Below are positions 31,445 through 42,767 of a stretch of DNA of 64,000 nucleotides, in pieces. The stretch lies in assembly GCA_921293015.1 (NCBI GenBank), contig OV121098.1, positions 16,950,161-17,014,160 of the forward strand. Direction: 5' to 3'. The position numbers were made by a program, and so were the translations under genes. Under the pieces are notes generated by a model. That model saw only the letters and a program-made list of their open reading frames with translations, searched no databases and was not told the origin of the DNA. The stretch comes from Phorcus lineatus (lineage: Eukaryota; Mollusca; Gastropoda; Trochida; Trochidae). How positions within the stretch are numbered: position 1 is the first letter of the stretch; each line of letters begins with the position of its first letter.

Positions 31445-34400
31445 TTATCGTAAATTAATGTCTGTCTCTGATAATCACAATCTTATTGCTGATTAGTTCA
31501 GTAGGGAGACAATAAACAGGTTCAAATGGTCGTTTATGATCGAAAACCGGACAATGGCGCGCTAATGACTCAATCGAAGGAATTTAGCATGGGAAATGCC
31601 GCTAACCAAAACATTTTCACAGCGTCACTGCAACGCATATGACATGTACATACTGAGCTGTAAAACGCCACACCACCAATGAAAAGAAGAAAAACTGTAT
31701 TTTCAAGCGGAAAGGTCAGACATAGCATGTTTCTGTAACTGACAGAACTGATGGAAGCATGTCACTTAGCATTATAAGTTAATGATTTTTGTCTTTTTTG
31801 TTGTCATCCATCAATTCATTATCTTTATTTTCTCTGTTTGATGGTCATGACGATGCTTAATCCTTTTTTACAAAAAACCCCAATTACTCTGGTTCCCCGG
31901 GGACAACAATATCTTTATCAGTATCTTTTGGGACATATTTAAGATCTTTTTCTACATATGCAAGTGTACCTTTTTTGTCATATTAACGATTATTAATGAT
32001 AAAATTCTTTTCTCTATGACTATCAATGCACTGATATTTATCACCCCACAAACGTTTTCCAAATGTTCCTAACAATAGCAACACTGATATGGTGACATTT
32101 CTATCGTTTAGACAGCGCATCTGAAGTGTAAAAACCTAAAAATAATCTAGAATGCTACAAAATAAAATAAGATGACGAGTTAACGTTGACAACAAATCGT
32201 TCACTACCAGAAAATGAAATCGTTCACCAAGTTAAGTGTCTGTGTTATGAAATCGTTCACTAAGAGTTTGATGGTGGTGTTGTTTCAAATATGACAGCTC
32301 GAAAACAACATAACGAAGAGCCTTCAAATTTGGCATGAAGTTAGTTTGATAAATATTCTTAACGTGGTGTGTTTAGATTTTTCTTTATTTATCAAAGATA
32401 CCTAAAAGTTCGTAAAATTCAAATATTTTGACGGACAAGTTGTCGCGGCAAGATATTGTTTTTCAGGCCTATAGGCTAGTCTGTGGACGGAAAAGAAAGA
32501 AATTTGGCGACAATACGCATAAAGGCCTTCTGTTTTACAGCATGGATTTTGGTGGAAGTGTGGCTTATAAATATATAGATATTGACGATTTTCCTACACT
32601 TAAAACACAAAACGTTCCGACCTCTCGCGCATCAAACCGTTCACTTTCAGTTATTAAATATTGCCTGCCGTTCACCGCTCCTACGGTGTGCACTGACGAT
32701 TTCTAAAAAGGAGTAAGATTGAACACTACCAACGATGGTACATGATACAAAATTAGCAGATTAAAGATCATTTAAGGTCTTACTGATTAAATGCAATTAC
32801 ACCTGTATTTTGTTTTAACGTAAAGGGACAAGACTTAATCCATAAGGTTCAAAGTGGGAATGATATTTCTTGTTTCATCTCAACAAAATTAAACTTGAAA
32901 TTGATAATAGCCAAATCATCGTCTCATACCGTTAATTTTAGAGCTAGTTTGAACAAAACTCGGTCTTTTAGATATGAAACAAATACCTTATGAGAACTAC
33001 ATCTAAAATGTAACATTAACGTCTTATGTTTTTAAGATATCAAAATTTTCTATTGTGTAATCACAATTTTAAGCTATTTAAATTCGTGAAATTAAATGAG
33101 GTCCTTACCACGAGTAAATCTAACTCGATGTACATATTTAATCATACAATTCAAAATGTCATTATGCAATTGCGACGCCACTTTATAAACAATGTTCACA
33201 TTCATCTAAGACGTCACGTTGTTGCTTTTAAATTAAAGCTTCCTTTATTACTCGACCGTGTAAGATACCGCAGTTTATTATATTTCGAATGGTGAAATAT
33301 GCCATTTATCGGTGAAAATAAAACCCGTATTTTCACTGAGTGAAATAAAAATGGTATTCTACTCTGTAAAATGACAATCAACAATCAACATTCATATGAC
33401 GTCGTCTGTGATGTCATGAAACGATTGAATGACGTCATGCAACAGCCGCGCTAGCGAAGCGTTTTAGCTTCTCAATTCATATAGTTAGGGTCATTTACCG
33501 GGTTTTGGGAAACATAATAAATAGAACATTTGACATTTCTCGTCGAATACCATGAATATTTCATCTCGTGACTCGTGAAAATAGAAATTTCTACTTCACT
33601 CGATGAGATATCCATGGAATTCGACGAGAAATGTCAAATATCCTCTATGTAATATTTATACAACGATATTTTGAACAAGTGTAATACCGCTGCGCATATG
33701 ACGTCACAATATTGTGTGGTTATGTCGTCACAATGTTAGCACCGCCGTCACAATGGTGGCCAAGTCGCGGGAATGTACCTGTTTCGTTCAGTACAATTTC
33801 GGCAATCATGCTTGATTACTGAGGTCAAGTAATAAACAGAATACTAAACTTCCTTCAATTCAATACTACTTTTATTAAACTCGTTAATGATTTGGTATCA
33901 AACTCGCTTTCGCTAGTTTTATGCTTAAACCTTAACTCCTTTGATGAAGATGGTATGAACTGGAAGGTCGTTTAGTATCCTCTATTTATTTCATGCATTC
34001 TATAATAGCAAACATTAAATGAGTGTGTATGGTAATTTGGGGTCAGATTCCTTCAGTTAATATTTTTGTAACTTTGTAAGGATTGCGTTCAAAATTGACA
34101 GATGGTAATGGTTAAATGTCACTCTATGTAAGGAGAATAAAACAATACAACTGTGAAGTGTTTGACTTTTGTCATTTGATTTTTTCATGATTTTGTGGTG
34201 CAAGCTGAGGTTTCAATAGGTCCAATTCATAACTGAATTCATTGTTTTATTAATTCCATTGCATTGTCAAAGTAGACATTAACATTTCGCCCCAAATTGA
34301 TACGTTTTTGTCAATATTACTATGACCGAAAACAGAACAGTTGACCCTACCGATGAAAATACTGCGTCATCATAATCATCAGTAAATTATCAAGTTTGTT

Positions 34401-37400
34401 TAGCAAATGTCCTTTTCATCCCAACAGAGGTAGCTCCGTTATGAGGAGCTATAGATCTGTTGGGAGAGAATGTCCATCTCATGGAATATCATTTATTTTG
34501 TAAACAGAAGTTCACAAATGTACAGAGGAGACTTCATGCACCAAGGACTCCTGCATCGAAGTGGGTACACACCCAGTCCACATTTCACCCCAGCCTCTCA
34601 ACATGAGTTCAACGTAAGTACTCCTTTGGTTATACAAAGGTTTGCTACTCTCGACATAAACTTTAATAAAAAAAACTATAATAAGAAGCAAAATGATTTT
34701 ATAATGACATTCAAAATAGTACGCCAATAGGATAAGCAAACAATCAAATAAATATATACATTACAGTTTACACGAACAAATGATTAGAGTTGCATATGGT
34801 GGCAATAGGTCAACGTTAATGGGTAGAGGAGAAGCTAGTACGATCGCTTTGTATATTAGAGGGAAGCCGATGATGTCGAATTCATTGTCGGACTAATGTG
34901 AGAAGTGTTGGCTAGAATGATATTTCGTATATATAACGTATGCAAAGATCATGCATATCTCTCGATATTAACACGCTCCTCACTAAGATAATCTACCTTG
35001 TAAGTTATTCATCAAATATGCACGTACTTAGGTTAAAATGTTTATTTTAAAGACCCGGAAGTATTCGATGCAGCGTTGCATCAAATCCGCATGAACTACG
35101 ATATAATATTCAAATATTGCTTACATCCAGAAGAGCGAAAACCGCAGCCGCCATCTTAGTCAAATAAAAAGGCTGATTTTTAAAAGTGGTCAAATTACAA
35201 GATTGCTTTGATAAACAGTATTTAAGCCCCTTTTCTCAGTTCAGAGTTTAAGTATCTTCAAAAGCTGCACACTACCTCAGCCGTTTTTAACTGCCCATAC
35301 TTTTCCATTTTGAACACAGCTGACCTTAGGTTTTAAATATCTTAAGTTGACTTCGGCCGTCTTAAGTTTTTCGTTATTGATTACAGGTCAATTGTAAATG
35401 GTAATTGTAAAATATATTAAGGATTTCATGGCATCGATAAAAAGTGAGTGCCTATATTTTAATTTTTCTTGAAATGGCCAATTTTAACCGAAAAAGCGTG
35501 TAATAGTGCCTTTAAGACTGTCATTTTTCTCAAGTATTTTTCTCTATGATTCACCCTATGAGAGCTTCAAAATTTCTATAGAATTGTTCTTGTATCGAAT
35601 TGCTAAATATCTTCCTTCGGTGTAATGTTTTGTATAATGATTTCCCCAGGAATGGTTCCTCTTGCGTGTACACATTTCAAACTATAAGAAAAGGTGACGT
35701 CATCAGCCTAACTACTTCCGGCTGGCAAATAGACGCACATCGTTACGGTATAGAGATATATGACGGTAAGAAAATAACTTAGATAATTAGATAAATTAGA
35801 ATTGTAGGAGGAAATATCTCTATTAATAGCATTAAAAGAGTATTGTTTATGCAACAAGCTTAGATGAAGGAAAGTAGGCCTGTAGTCATGTGAATTAAAA
35901 TGAGAAAAAGTATACAGTGACAAGTAATGACTTAAACTGTCTGTTATATTCAATATTCACCAGAAATATTTTATAAACTAAAGACTACAATCCCGAGTGT
36001 TAAACCTGTAATATTCTATCTACTAGTTTTAATGTAGGTCACAATACATCTTTTCCTCACCTGATGTCCTGGACCCCCATCCACAGACTCTTCTCTGACG
36101 TCATGAGTTCGGGAAATCACATGACAATCGTATCCAAGTACGATTGGATGAAAGGATTTGAGGGGTCGTTGTCAAGTTTCGGGCTGGCGGAACCTTTGGC
36201 GAGGCTGGAGCCTTACATTGGGTCAATCAGAGTTGTTGCTGCGGCAAAGCAAGGCAAGTTTTAGGATAGCAGCTTTGGAAGTTCTGTGTCAGCAGACTAA
36301 GTGTTATCCAGCTTGGTTGATTGATCAGTCAAACCAGAAATTAAAACTTGAAAACTTGGTATTGACAAATTCATCTTTCTCATCAAGTTGTTTAGAGTGT
36401 AGCAAATTTCTGTTCTCGTTCCAGAAAGCTGCGAGGGCACCATCACACGAGAAGCTACCTCTTTTCCCGCCATATTTCCACTTCCATCGCTTGATGCGGA
36501 TGGGTACGTACCTCCACTCTTTTAAGACACCTGGATTCATAGTTATATAACCGTAGTTGTTCTTTTCTCAACATCATGGCTTGTGTATATTTCCACGGTG
36601 GGCTAGCGCAAGGCCATTGCTAATGAGTGTACCATGTTTGGTTTGAGAGGATACAAAAAATTATGGACCTCTTCTGTCTGTAAGACCTCTTCAGCGTGGC
36701 GTGTGTAGAACATGGTTGCATTTTCAGCAGTACATCATTATCAACGCGGTAAAGCAATTTAAGAAAGATTTAGGACTTCCAAATTTATAAATACCCTCGG
36801 TTTACCATTACCATTTACATTTCCTAAACTTGACATGGATTGACAAGCTCAAATGTTCCTATTATGTTTGACAGAAATGTTTGGATGTATGTAAGAAAAT
36901 TCCTATATTCCGAACTTATGTTTTCCCTTTTACACAGAGAGTTATGTCCCTTGAAGTTGATAGCGCGAGATGTGACACACACTCTGAGAGTTGACGTTAT
37001 TGGAGACGTTGAAGAAGATGTCCTCAACTCCCTCAATGTGACGGAAGGTAAAGTCGTATACCTTGGCCAGTCATACACTAGTCATATACCAGTCATATGC
37101 CAGTAATATACAGTCAAATACCAGTGTATCCAGCTTCCACGTTCTCTGTTATTCTTTGTTGGCCATTTTTTGCGCTTCTCTTCGAAACTCCGAGCGTTTA
37201 AATTGGAGCACTGATCTTCGGTCTTCTCCATCGTTACGAGAAGGGTTCTATTATTGACACAAAGACACAACTAATTGTTATCGCAACCAATTCGGTATTT
37301 ATCTTGCCAAGTAAGTGTTCAACTTTTACACAACAAATGCTGGTCAACTGAATCAACTTCAAAAATCTAAAATTAACAAACTTCAAGTCTAAATAATGTA

Positions 37401-40400
37401 GTCAGCATATTTTAGTATCCCCTAGTTTGGACGCGTCCATTCTTTATATGGGGCGGATACGAATTTTGATGAAACATTCATATGTTCTCTTTCCTCCACA
37501 GGGGCATGACTGTACTGTCGCAATCTGAATATATTGAGATCAAATATATTTAAGTACAATGTCCTGCTGTATTACATATTGAAGAATTATTGATTTAATA
37601 AGATTGGTACTCACGGTAATAAAAGTTAATTAAAGTCTAAAATATAAAGAGCTAGAGTCCACAGCTGTTTCTGGACTCTATTTTCGACAATACATGCCCC
37701 TCTAGTATGCTCGGATATCATATTATTAGAATAAATCCATTCTGAACATTTATATCTTAAGGTTCTATCATGGATGAGTCGGTAACCTTGACCCGGAAGT
37801 ACAACACGACGACCTATCGTAGCGACGGACCTGTTGTGTACGTACATGGAAACTTCTCGCAAATCCTGGGGCGAATCGTTCGACTTCGAGTGGTAACTCT
37901 TGGTACGGATTTTCTTAAACTCTATTGTTAAAAGACACAATTTCTCAATTACTTTCATTAGCTTGGACAGTCAGCGACATATCACTCCCTTTAAATCTCT
38001 AAGAATGAAAATGTAGTTAATCGGATGGCTTGTAAGTAGTGAAATAGAATTTGATCAACATCAACATGCGAACATAAAACTAATTATGAATCTAACAGTG
38101 TGCTGCATAAAGCACTCTCGTTCCCAGCTTCTCTGTGTGAATGTGCATTGTTAAGCAGATTCTCTGTGTGAATGTGCATTGTTAAGCAGATTCTCTGTGT
38201 GAATGTGCATTGTTAAGCAGATTCTCTGTGTTAGTGTGCATTGTTATGCAGATTCTCTGTGTAAATGTGCATTGTTAAGCAGATTATTTGTGTGGGCATG
38301 CATTGTTAAGCAGATTCTCTGTGTGAGTGTGCATTGTTAAGCAGATTCTCTGTGTGAGTGTGCATTGTTAAGCAGATTCTCTGTGTGAATGTGCACTGTT
38401 AAGCAGATTATTTGTGTGGGTGTGCATTGTTAAGCAGATTCTCTGTGTGAATGTGCATTGTTAAGCAGATTCTCTGTGTTGTATGCATTGTTAAGCAGAT
38501 TCTCTGTGTTGTATGCATTGTTAAGCAGATTCTCTGTGTTGGTATGCATTGTTAAGCAGATTCTCTGTGTGAATGTGCATTGTTAAGCAGATTCTCTGTG
38601 TGGGTATACATGGTTAAGCAGATTATCTGTGTGGGTGTGCATTGTTAAGCAGATTCTCTGTGTGAATGTGCACTGTTAAGCAGATTATTTGTGTGGGTGT
38701 GCATTGTTAAGCAGTTTCTCTGTGTTGGTGTGCACCCCGGTGTGCATTGTTAAGCAGGTTCTCTGTGTTGGTGTGCATTGTTAAGCAGATTTTCTGTACG
38801 GGTGTGCAATATCAAGCAACTTATCCGTATGGTTGTGCAAAATCAAAAATAGGAATGTTATTTCCTGGGCATTAAGACCTCTTGTTCATAGACAATAGAA
38901 ACCTAGATGATTATATTCATGGAGATTGTTGTGCGTTGTAAATTATATTTTCGTGATATGTTAAAATAACTTTCTACATATTTACAGATCCATACAACAA
39001 TGGGAAAGTAATGAAGGTTACTGCAGTGAATTCCACGATGTCCTCAAATTTGTCTTTAGAAAATATTCAAAGGTATAAATATTTTATGGTAAATGAGTCT
39101 TTGCCTAACAGTATCTAAGGGATATGAGGCGCTCAATATATCGAAGCCAGTTGTCTTTACAATTGACCTGTAATCAACAATGAAATTAAGTGTTGTTAAA
39201 AAAAGCAATCTTATTAACTTACTCGATTTCAAAACGTTTTCGCTCTTCTGGCTGTTAGTAAAATTTGAATCGTGTTTCCGATATCGTAGCTCATGCGGAT
39301 ATAATGCAACGTTGCATTAAATACTTTCGGTCTTCTTGAATCAAGATTATAACCTTCATACGTACATATTTTTTAATTAAATGACGAAGGATATTACTTG
39401 AGTGAGGATCGTCAGTAATATCAAGATTTATGCTTTATCATCCAAAACTGTGTTCCACAGGAGATATCGCTTGTGGAAGATCAAGCGATATCTCCTAGGA
39501 GATATCGTTTTGACAGTAGATTTTGAACAATGCCCTATTACAGACAAGTTCATGACATCACAATTGTTTTACATCATCAAGTAATGACATCACAATGCTA
39601 TGACGTCATAAACATGATGACGTCACAATGCTATGGCATCACTCCACTGAGAGTCTTAAAATAGAGCAATGTTCAGAAATACACATTTTTCATGGAATCG
39701 AAATGAAAAATGAGACACTTGGGTGAGATTCTCTATTTATTTGTGCATTGGTTTAATATACGAAATATTGGTATGCACCGGTGCCTTTAATCAGGTATAC
39801 CCAATTTGCTACTCTCATAAGACAATCAAACTATTCTGATATCCTTACAATTCACATGAGTATATTTTACAGCAACTCTTATATGGTCTACATGATAACT
39901 GCTGATCATCCCGACAATATCATTCGCCTCAATATGAGGTCATCGTTCTCTGGCGTAATAAGGCCAGATTGTGATCAAGTTCACGTCGATTTCTTCAATG
40001 GTGAGATTTGAAACACAAACATACTTTTTCACTACATATTTACCTTAAAAACATTTTTTTAAAGTTTAACATCCACATATATAAGTAAAGAATACAATCC
40101 TAACCTACGAGCTAGGCTTAACTTAAATGCAATTGTAATTTCGTGTTTGACCATTTCCTTCACAGTATGTTTATATCCTAATAAGCAGTCAGTTTACTTT
40201 TGTTTAGGTTCACCTGATGATGAAGACTTGATAAAGCGTTGGTGCCCCGGAAGTGACGATAACGTGACAGTGGACTCAAGCATGCGCACACTATCATTCA
40301 TCGTAATCACCACAGACACAGAACCAAACTTATCTTTATATGGATCCTACTTCTCAATGAAAGGTAATGTCAAAAATATTCAGATCTCTTATTGCTTCCA

Positions 40401-42767
40401 GTTTTCGTATTTAAAAACCTAATTTTGATGTTAATTATATTCACAAAGATTTCAACACAATCGATAATTCCACACCAATTTTATCTAGATATTTTTGTAT
40501 TAAAAATTATAATTCTGATTATGAAATTTCCTTACATTCAAAGATAACAAATTTGAGCATACACCATTTTGTTGCCTCTGTCATTTTACAAAATTGGGAT
40601 AAAGAATAACCATTTGTATAAGTGTAACCAATTCTAAATAGTTTTACGTTGGAATGAGTTTGATTATAGCCACTCATGTTCTATATCGAAGTTAAGGCAT
40701 TGTAAGGCGAGGTATTGTCGACTTATTAATGACTAAAAGGACTTGATTTCGCAGTTGTATGTTGTTTCAGAGGGATCGCTCTGCCGGGTCTGGAAAGAAG
40801 ACATTCCGGCAAGACCAAAGAAGATTGGATACGTCACTTCCCCTAACTTCCCTGGCCAGTATTCAATGTTTGTACCGTTATTCAACATCAACATGTTGTA
40901 TTTTCAAATGATAATATACGAAGGGATAAACAGAATTACATTAACTATGTAACATATACATAACTTATTTACTATATCTGTTTAGTAGATATTAAAAGCT
41001 GATAAGGAATATGTATGTAAAGGATGTCATTGTGACATTATTGGAATAAGAGTCGGTTATGTACAGATTGGAGAAATTGAACAATATGAACATTTTGAAC
41101 TTGTAATATGACTTTTATTTTCTAAATGAATATAATTCATTTCGACACCTTTATTGGAATAATGAAACAATGCATAACATCGTTGCAGACGGACGAAAAG
41201 CTTAAATGGAAGCCGCTATAATTTTTGCAACAACAATGTTATTTCCCTCGACGAAAATCGGCTTTGTTGGCAGTTTAATTTATTTTCAGAAAACATTAAC
41301 ATCTAAGCCTTTTCAATTGCAGTCAAAAATTTTCCAATTTGTGCATTACAATCAATACAAATGTTTATATCCTTTTGAACTTCGGACGTCGATTTCAAAG
41401 AATGTGTTACTAGTATAACAAATTTATCACTAAATCATTAGGTGTCTTTAATACATGGAGGTGTTTTTGGCGGGTGGTTTCCATGTCGATTATTGTTGCA
41501 GTAATAACGACTGCGTATGGAGAATCGCTGCTCCTAGAATTAACTACGTTGTAGTAGCTGAGGTCACGTGGTCAGATCTGCCTGACGACTGTAGCGATAT
41601 GGTGTACGTTGTGTATGGTAAGTTGACTTTTATGAGAAATATATCCGGTTGAAAATGTTCACACTTAATCATATGTAAAACAACATTGAGTCCTTGATAA
41701 AAACGATGAGAAGTGCGTGAGATTTTGATGAAAGCAGTAGGTTAACCCACTCATAGTGTACCATGAGTTGGTATAAAGTTTTGTGTATAAAGAGTTAACG
41801 TTAACATTTCTCCCTACCAAATCCTGTGTAAGACACCCACAGCAAAGCTTAACGCAAATATTGGACAATAATGCCTACTGCTGTTCTTAGAATTGGTTTA
41901 TTGATGACGTAGTTTTATCATCACATTCTTGATTAAATTCTTTAATTGTATAAGGATCGAAGGAAATAAAGCCGACATTGCTTTTTCATTCAGGCATACA
42001 TCCATCGGGCGAGACCATAGGTCGAATATGCGGAAAAGACCGGAAGACGTTTCGGAGTGTCGGTCCGACTTTGCTTCTCCACTTCGTGAGTGACTCGCAG
42101 CACAACCGCGGCGGCTTCAACATCTCCTACACTACTGAACATATGTCACGCGGAAAGAAACGTAAGCACATCGTCCTTAATCCAGTTTCTCCGCACAGCA
42201 GAATTCAGTCTCAGTCACTAAGTTAAGGGAACCGTAACACGTGTTCTAAGGGACACATCTCATCAAGAGTAAAACAAATGTTACCAAATGTATGGCAATA
42301 AATCTTAAACAATAACAGAACTATTTTAACGAATGCACAAAGTTTGGTTAGCTATGTAATCCATTTCCCTGACCCAAATTGGTCAAAGGTGTTCGCACGA
42401 AAATGAACACCCGCAGTTATCGCTTCATACTTGATACTTTCTTGTATGACTACGGATACTGCGGTAGAGTGATGAGAGGTTCCACCCTTTTATGATAAAA
42501 TATTTTATTCAATGCATTTGGCATTTACATTTATTTGAATAAAGAACAGAACTTGTTGAAAAACAAGACGCCCTCCTGTATGATTTTGGTTGATTTTGTA
42601 CGTAATTTTATTTTATCTCTGTTTCAGTTACAGACGGCCCACCTGTTGGGATCATCGCAGGTGCGTGTATTGCACTCTTTGTAGTAGGAGGCGTAATTTA
42701 TGTCATCGTACACGTTTATAGGAAACGTCACAAGCAGGCCAAAATATTACAAGAATCAACTCTCTGA
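27858..42767 (+). CDS. Five-CUB-domain single-pass membrane protein (5' exon missing)
   Basis: Sixteen exons join in phase: 27858-27954, 28966-29090, 29417-29590, 34508-34613, 35650-35765, 36038-36253, 36425-36503, 36938-37047, 37762-37902, 38988-39072, 39873-40000, 40208-40363, 40771-40867, 41502-41617, 41994-42161 and 42628-42767 (TGA stop). They encode five CUB modules of three exons each, whose exons end in phases 2, 1 and 1. The last exon gives a transmembrane helix (VGIIAGACIALFVVGGVIYV) and a short basic tail ending ESTL. Modules 1 and 5 hold all four CUB cysteines. Exon 36038-36253 uses a GC donor. The signal-peptide exon (expected to end in phase 1) was not found. CUB domains bind proteins or glycans outside the cell; the ligand is unknown. 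Confidence 0.92.
30084..30443 (-). CDS. ORF in the left TIR of the fold-back element
   Basis: 119 codons. The first about 93 lie in the TIR (MTDKLSRQDIVFQAYRLVC, then RKRKKFGDNTHKG) and are shared with the right-arm ORF. The rest runs into flanking host sequence. No known domain is recognised. Codon conservation may only reflect recent arm homogenisation, so protein status is doubtful. Confidence 0.25.
   Translation of the reverse strand: MTDKLSRQDIVFQAYRLVCGRKRKKFGDNTHKGRLFYSMDFGGSVAYKYIDIDDFPTLKTQNVPTSRASNRSLSVIKYCLPFTAPTVCSDHDNNCHSIYYSFLGDSSIKYSSAILIVTK
30176..32695. mobile_element. Fold-back DNA transposon with 449-bp terminal inverted repeats
   Basis: The element 30181-32690 is flanked by 5-bp duplications CACTG (30176-30180 and 32691-32695). 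The left TIR 30181-30629 and right TIR 32243-32690 are nearly identical reverse complements. The termini are CACACCGTAGG…CCTACGGTGTG. The 1.6-kb interior contains an (AT)n run and no transposase, so it is non-autonomous. Each arm has an outward-facing ORF with the same about 85-residue sequence. A 5-bp duplication and CAC termini resemble Transib-like elements, but the superfamily is not established. Confidence 0.8.
31384..31440. repeat. (AT)n microsatellite
   Basis: About 28 uninterrupted AT units inside the fold-back element. The small ORF across it is an artefact. Confidence 0.95.
32428..32706 (+). CDS. ORF in the right TIR of the fold-back element
   Basis: 92 codons, nearly identical to the left-arm ORF over the TIR. 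One visible difference is HKGLLF against HKGRLF. It stops just beyond the target duplication. No known domain. It is reported because it mirrors the left ORF. Confidence 0.25.
   Translation: MTDKLSRQDIVFQAYRLVCGRKRKKFGDNTHKGLLFYSMDFGGSVAYKYIDIDDFPTLKTQNVPTSRASNRSLSVIKYCLPFTAPTVCTDDF
33528..33639. repeat. MITE-like imperfect hairpin
   Basis: Arms 33528-33570 and 33597-33639 are imperfect reverse complements (shared core TTGACATTTCTCGTCGAAT) around a 26-nt loop. The surroundings (33390-33760) contain several TGACGTCA-type motifs and short repeats, suggesting a small non-autonomous DNA element. Confidence 0.6.
34508..36253 (+). CDS. CUB module 2 (exons 34508-34613, 35650-35765, 36038-36253)
   Basis: The first exon is Cys-rich (CTEETSCTKDSC) and ends HISPQPLNMSS. 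The second carries SSCVYTFQTIRKGDVISLTT and YGIEIYDG. The third is longer than usual (216 nt). The second CUB disulfide pair is absent. The third exon ends CAAG/gcaagt, a GC-AG intron whose partner acceptor is at 36424. Confidence 0.88.
35050..35410. repeat. Dispersed repeat copy A
   Basis: CCGGAAGTATTCGATGCAGC through AGAAGAGCGAAAAC, plus GATTACAGGTCAATTGTAAA further on, recur in reverse orientation at 39150-39335 in the same gene's introns. Function unknown; probably an old mobile element family. Confidence 0.6.
36425..37902 (+). CDS. CUB module 3 (exons 36425-36503, 36938-37047, 37762-37902)
   Basis: Sequence SCEGTITREATSFPAIFPLP, then ELCPLKLIARD and LRVDVIGDV, then SIMDESVTLTRKYNTTTYRS and ILGRIVRLRVVTL. 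The third exon was found because the 2-1-1 phase series needed it. Its acceptor (atcttaag) has a poor pyrimidine tract, but length and phase (2+138+1) fit exactly. The second Cys pair is lost, and the module is diverged. Confidence 0.78.
38113..38810. repeat. 31-bp minisatellite in a CUB-gene intron
   Basis: About 21 copies of a unit containing TGTGCATTGTTAAGCAGATT and CTCTGTGTGAA, decaying at the 3' end. It lies in the intron between 37902 and 38988. Confidence 0.9.
38988..40363 (+). CDS. CUB module 4 (exons 38988-39072, 39873-40000, 40208-40363)
   Basis: Sequence KVMKVTAVNSTMSSNLSLEN, then SYMVYMITADHPDNIIRLNM and RPDCDQVHVDFFNG, then DLIKRWCPGSDD and RTLSFIVITTDTEP. The first Cys pair is missing and the second (PDCD, RWCPG) is kept. 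All splice sites are canonical. Confidence 0.88.
39150..39335. repeat. Dispersed repeat copy B (inverted relative to copy A)
   Basis: Reverse complement of the 35050-35410 family, including the palindromic AATGCAACGTTGCATT where copy A has GATGCAGCGTTGCATC. It is internally shorter. Confidence 0.6.
39460..39495. repeat. Short perfect hairpin
   Basis: GGAGATATCGCTTG (39460-39473) and its exact complement at 39482-39495 flank an 8-nt loop. A further partial copy follows at 39498. Nearby CATCACAATG and GACGTCA repeats suggest a MITE. Confidence 0.6.
40771..42161 (+). CDS. CUB module 5 (exons 40771-40867, 41502-41617, 41994-42161)
   Basis: Sequence GYVTSPNFPGQYS, then NNDCVWRIAAPRINYVVVAE and DDCSDMVYVVYG, then GRICGKD, TLLLHFVSDSQ and GGFNISYTTEH. 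This is a canonical CUB with four cysteines and the clearest family match in the gene. The first exon's donor is gtttgt, which is weak but in phase. Confidence 0.9.
42628..42767 (+). CDS. Transmembrane and cytoplasmic exon of the CUB gene
   Basis: Acceptor tctgtttcag. It encodes TDGPP, a hydrophobic helix of about 22 residues, the basic stop-transfer YRKRHKQ, and a short tail ending ESTL, followed by TGA (42765-42767). S-x-L at the C terminus fits a class I PDZ ligand. Confidence 0.9.
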
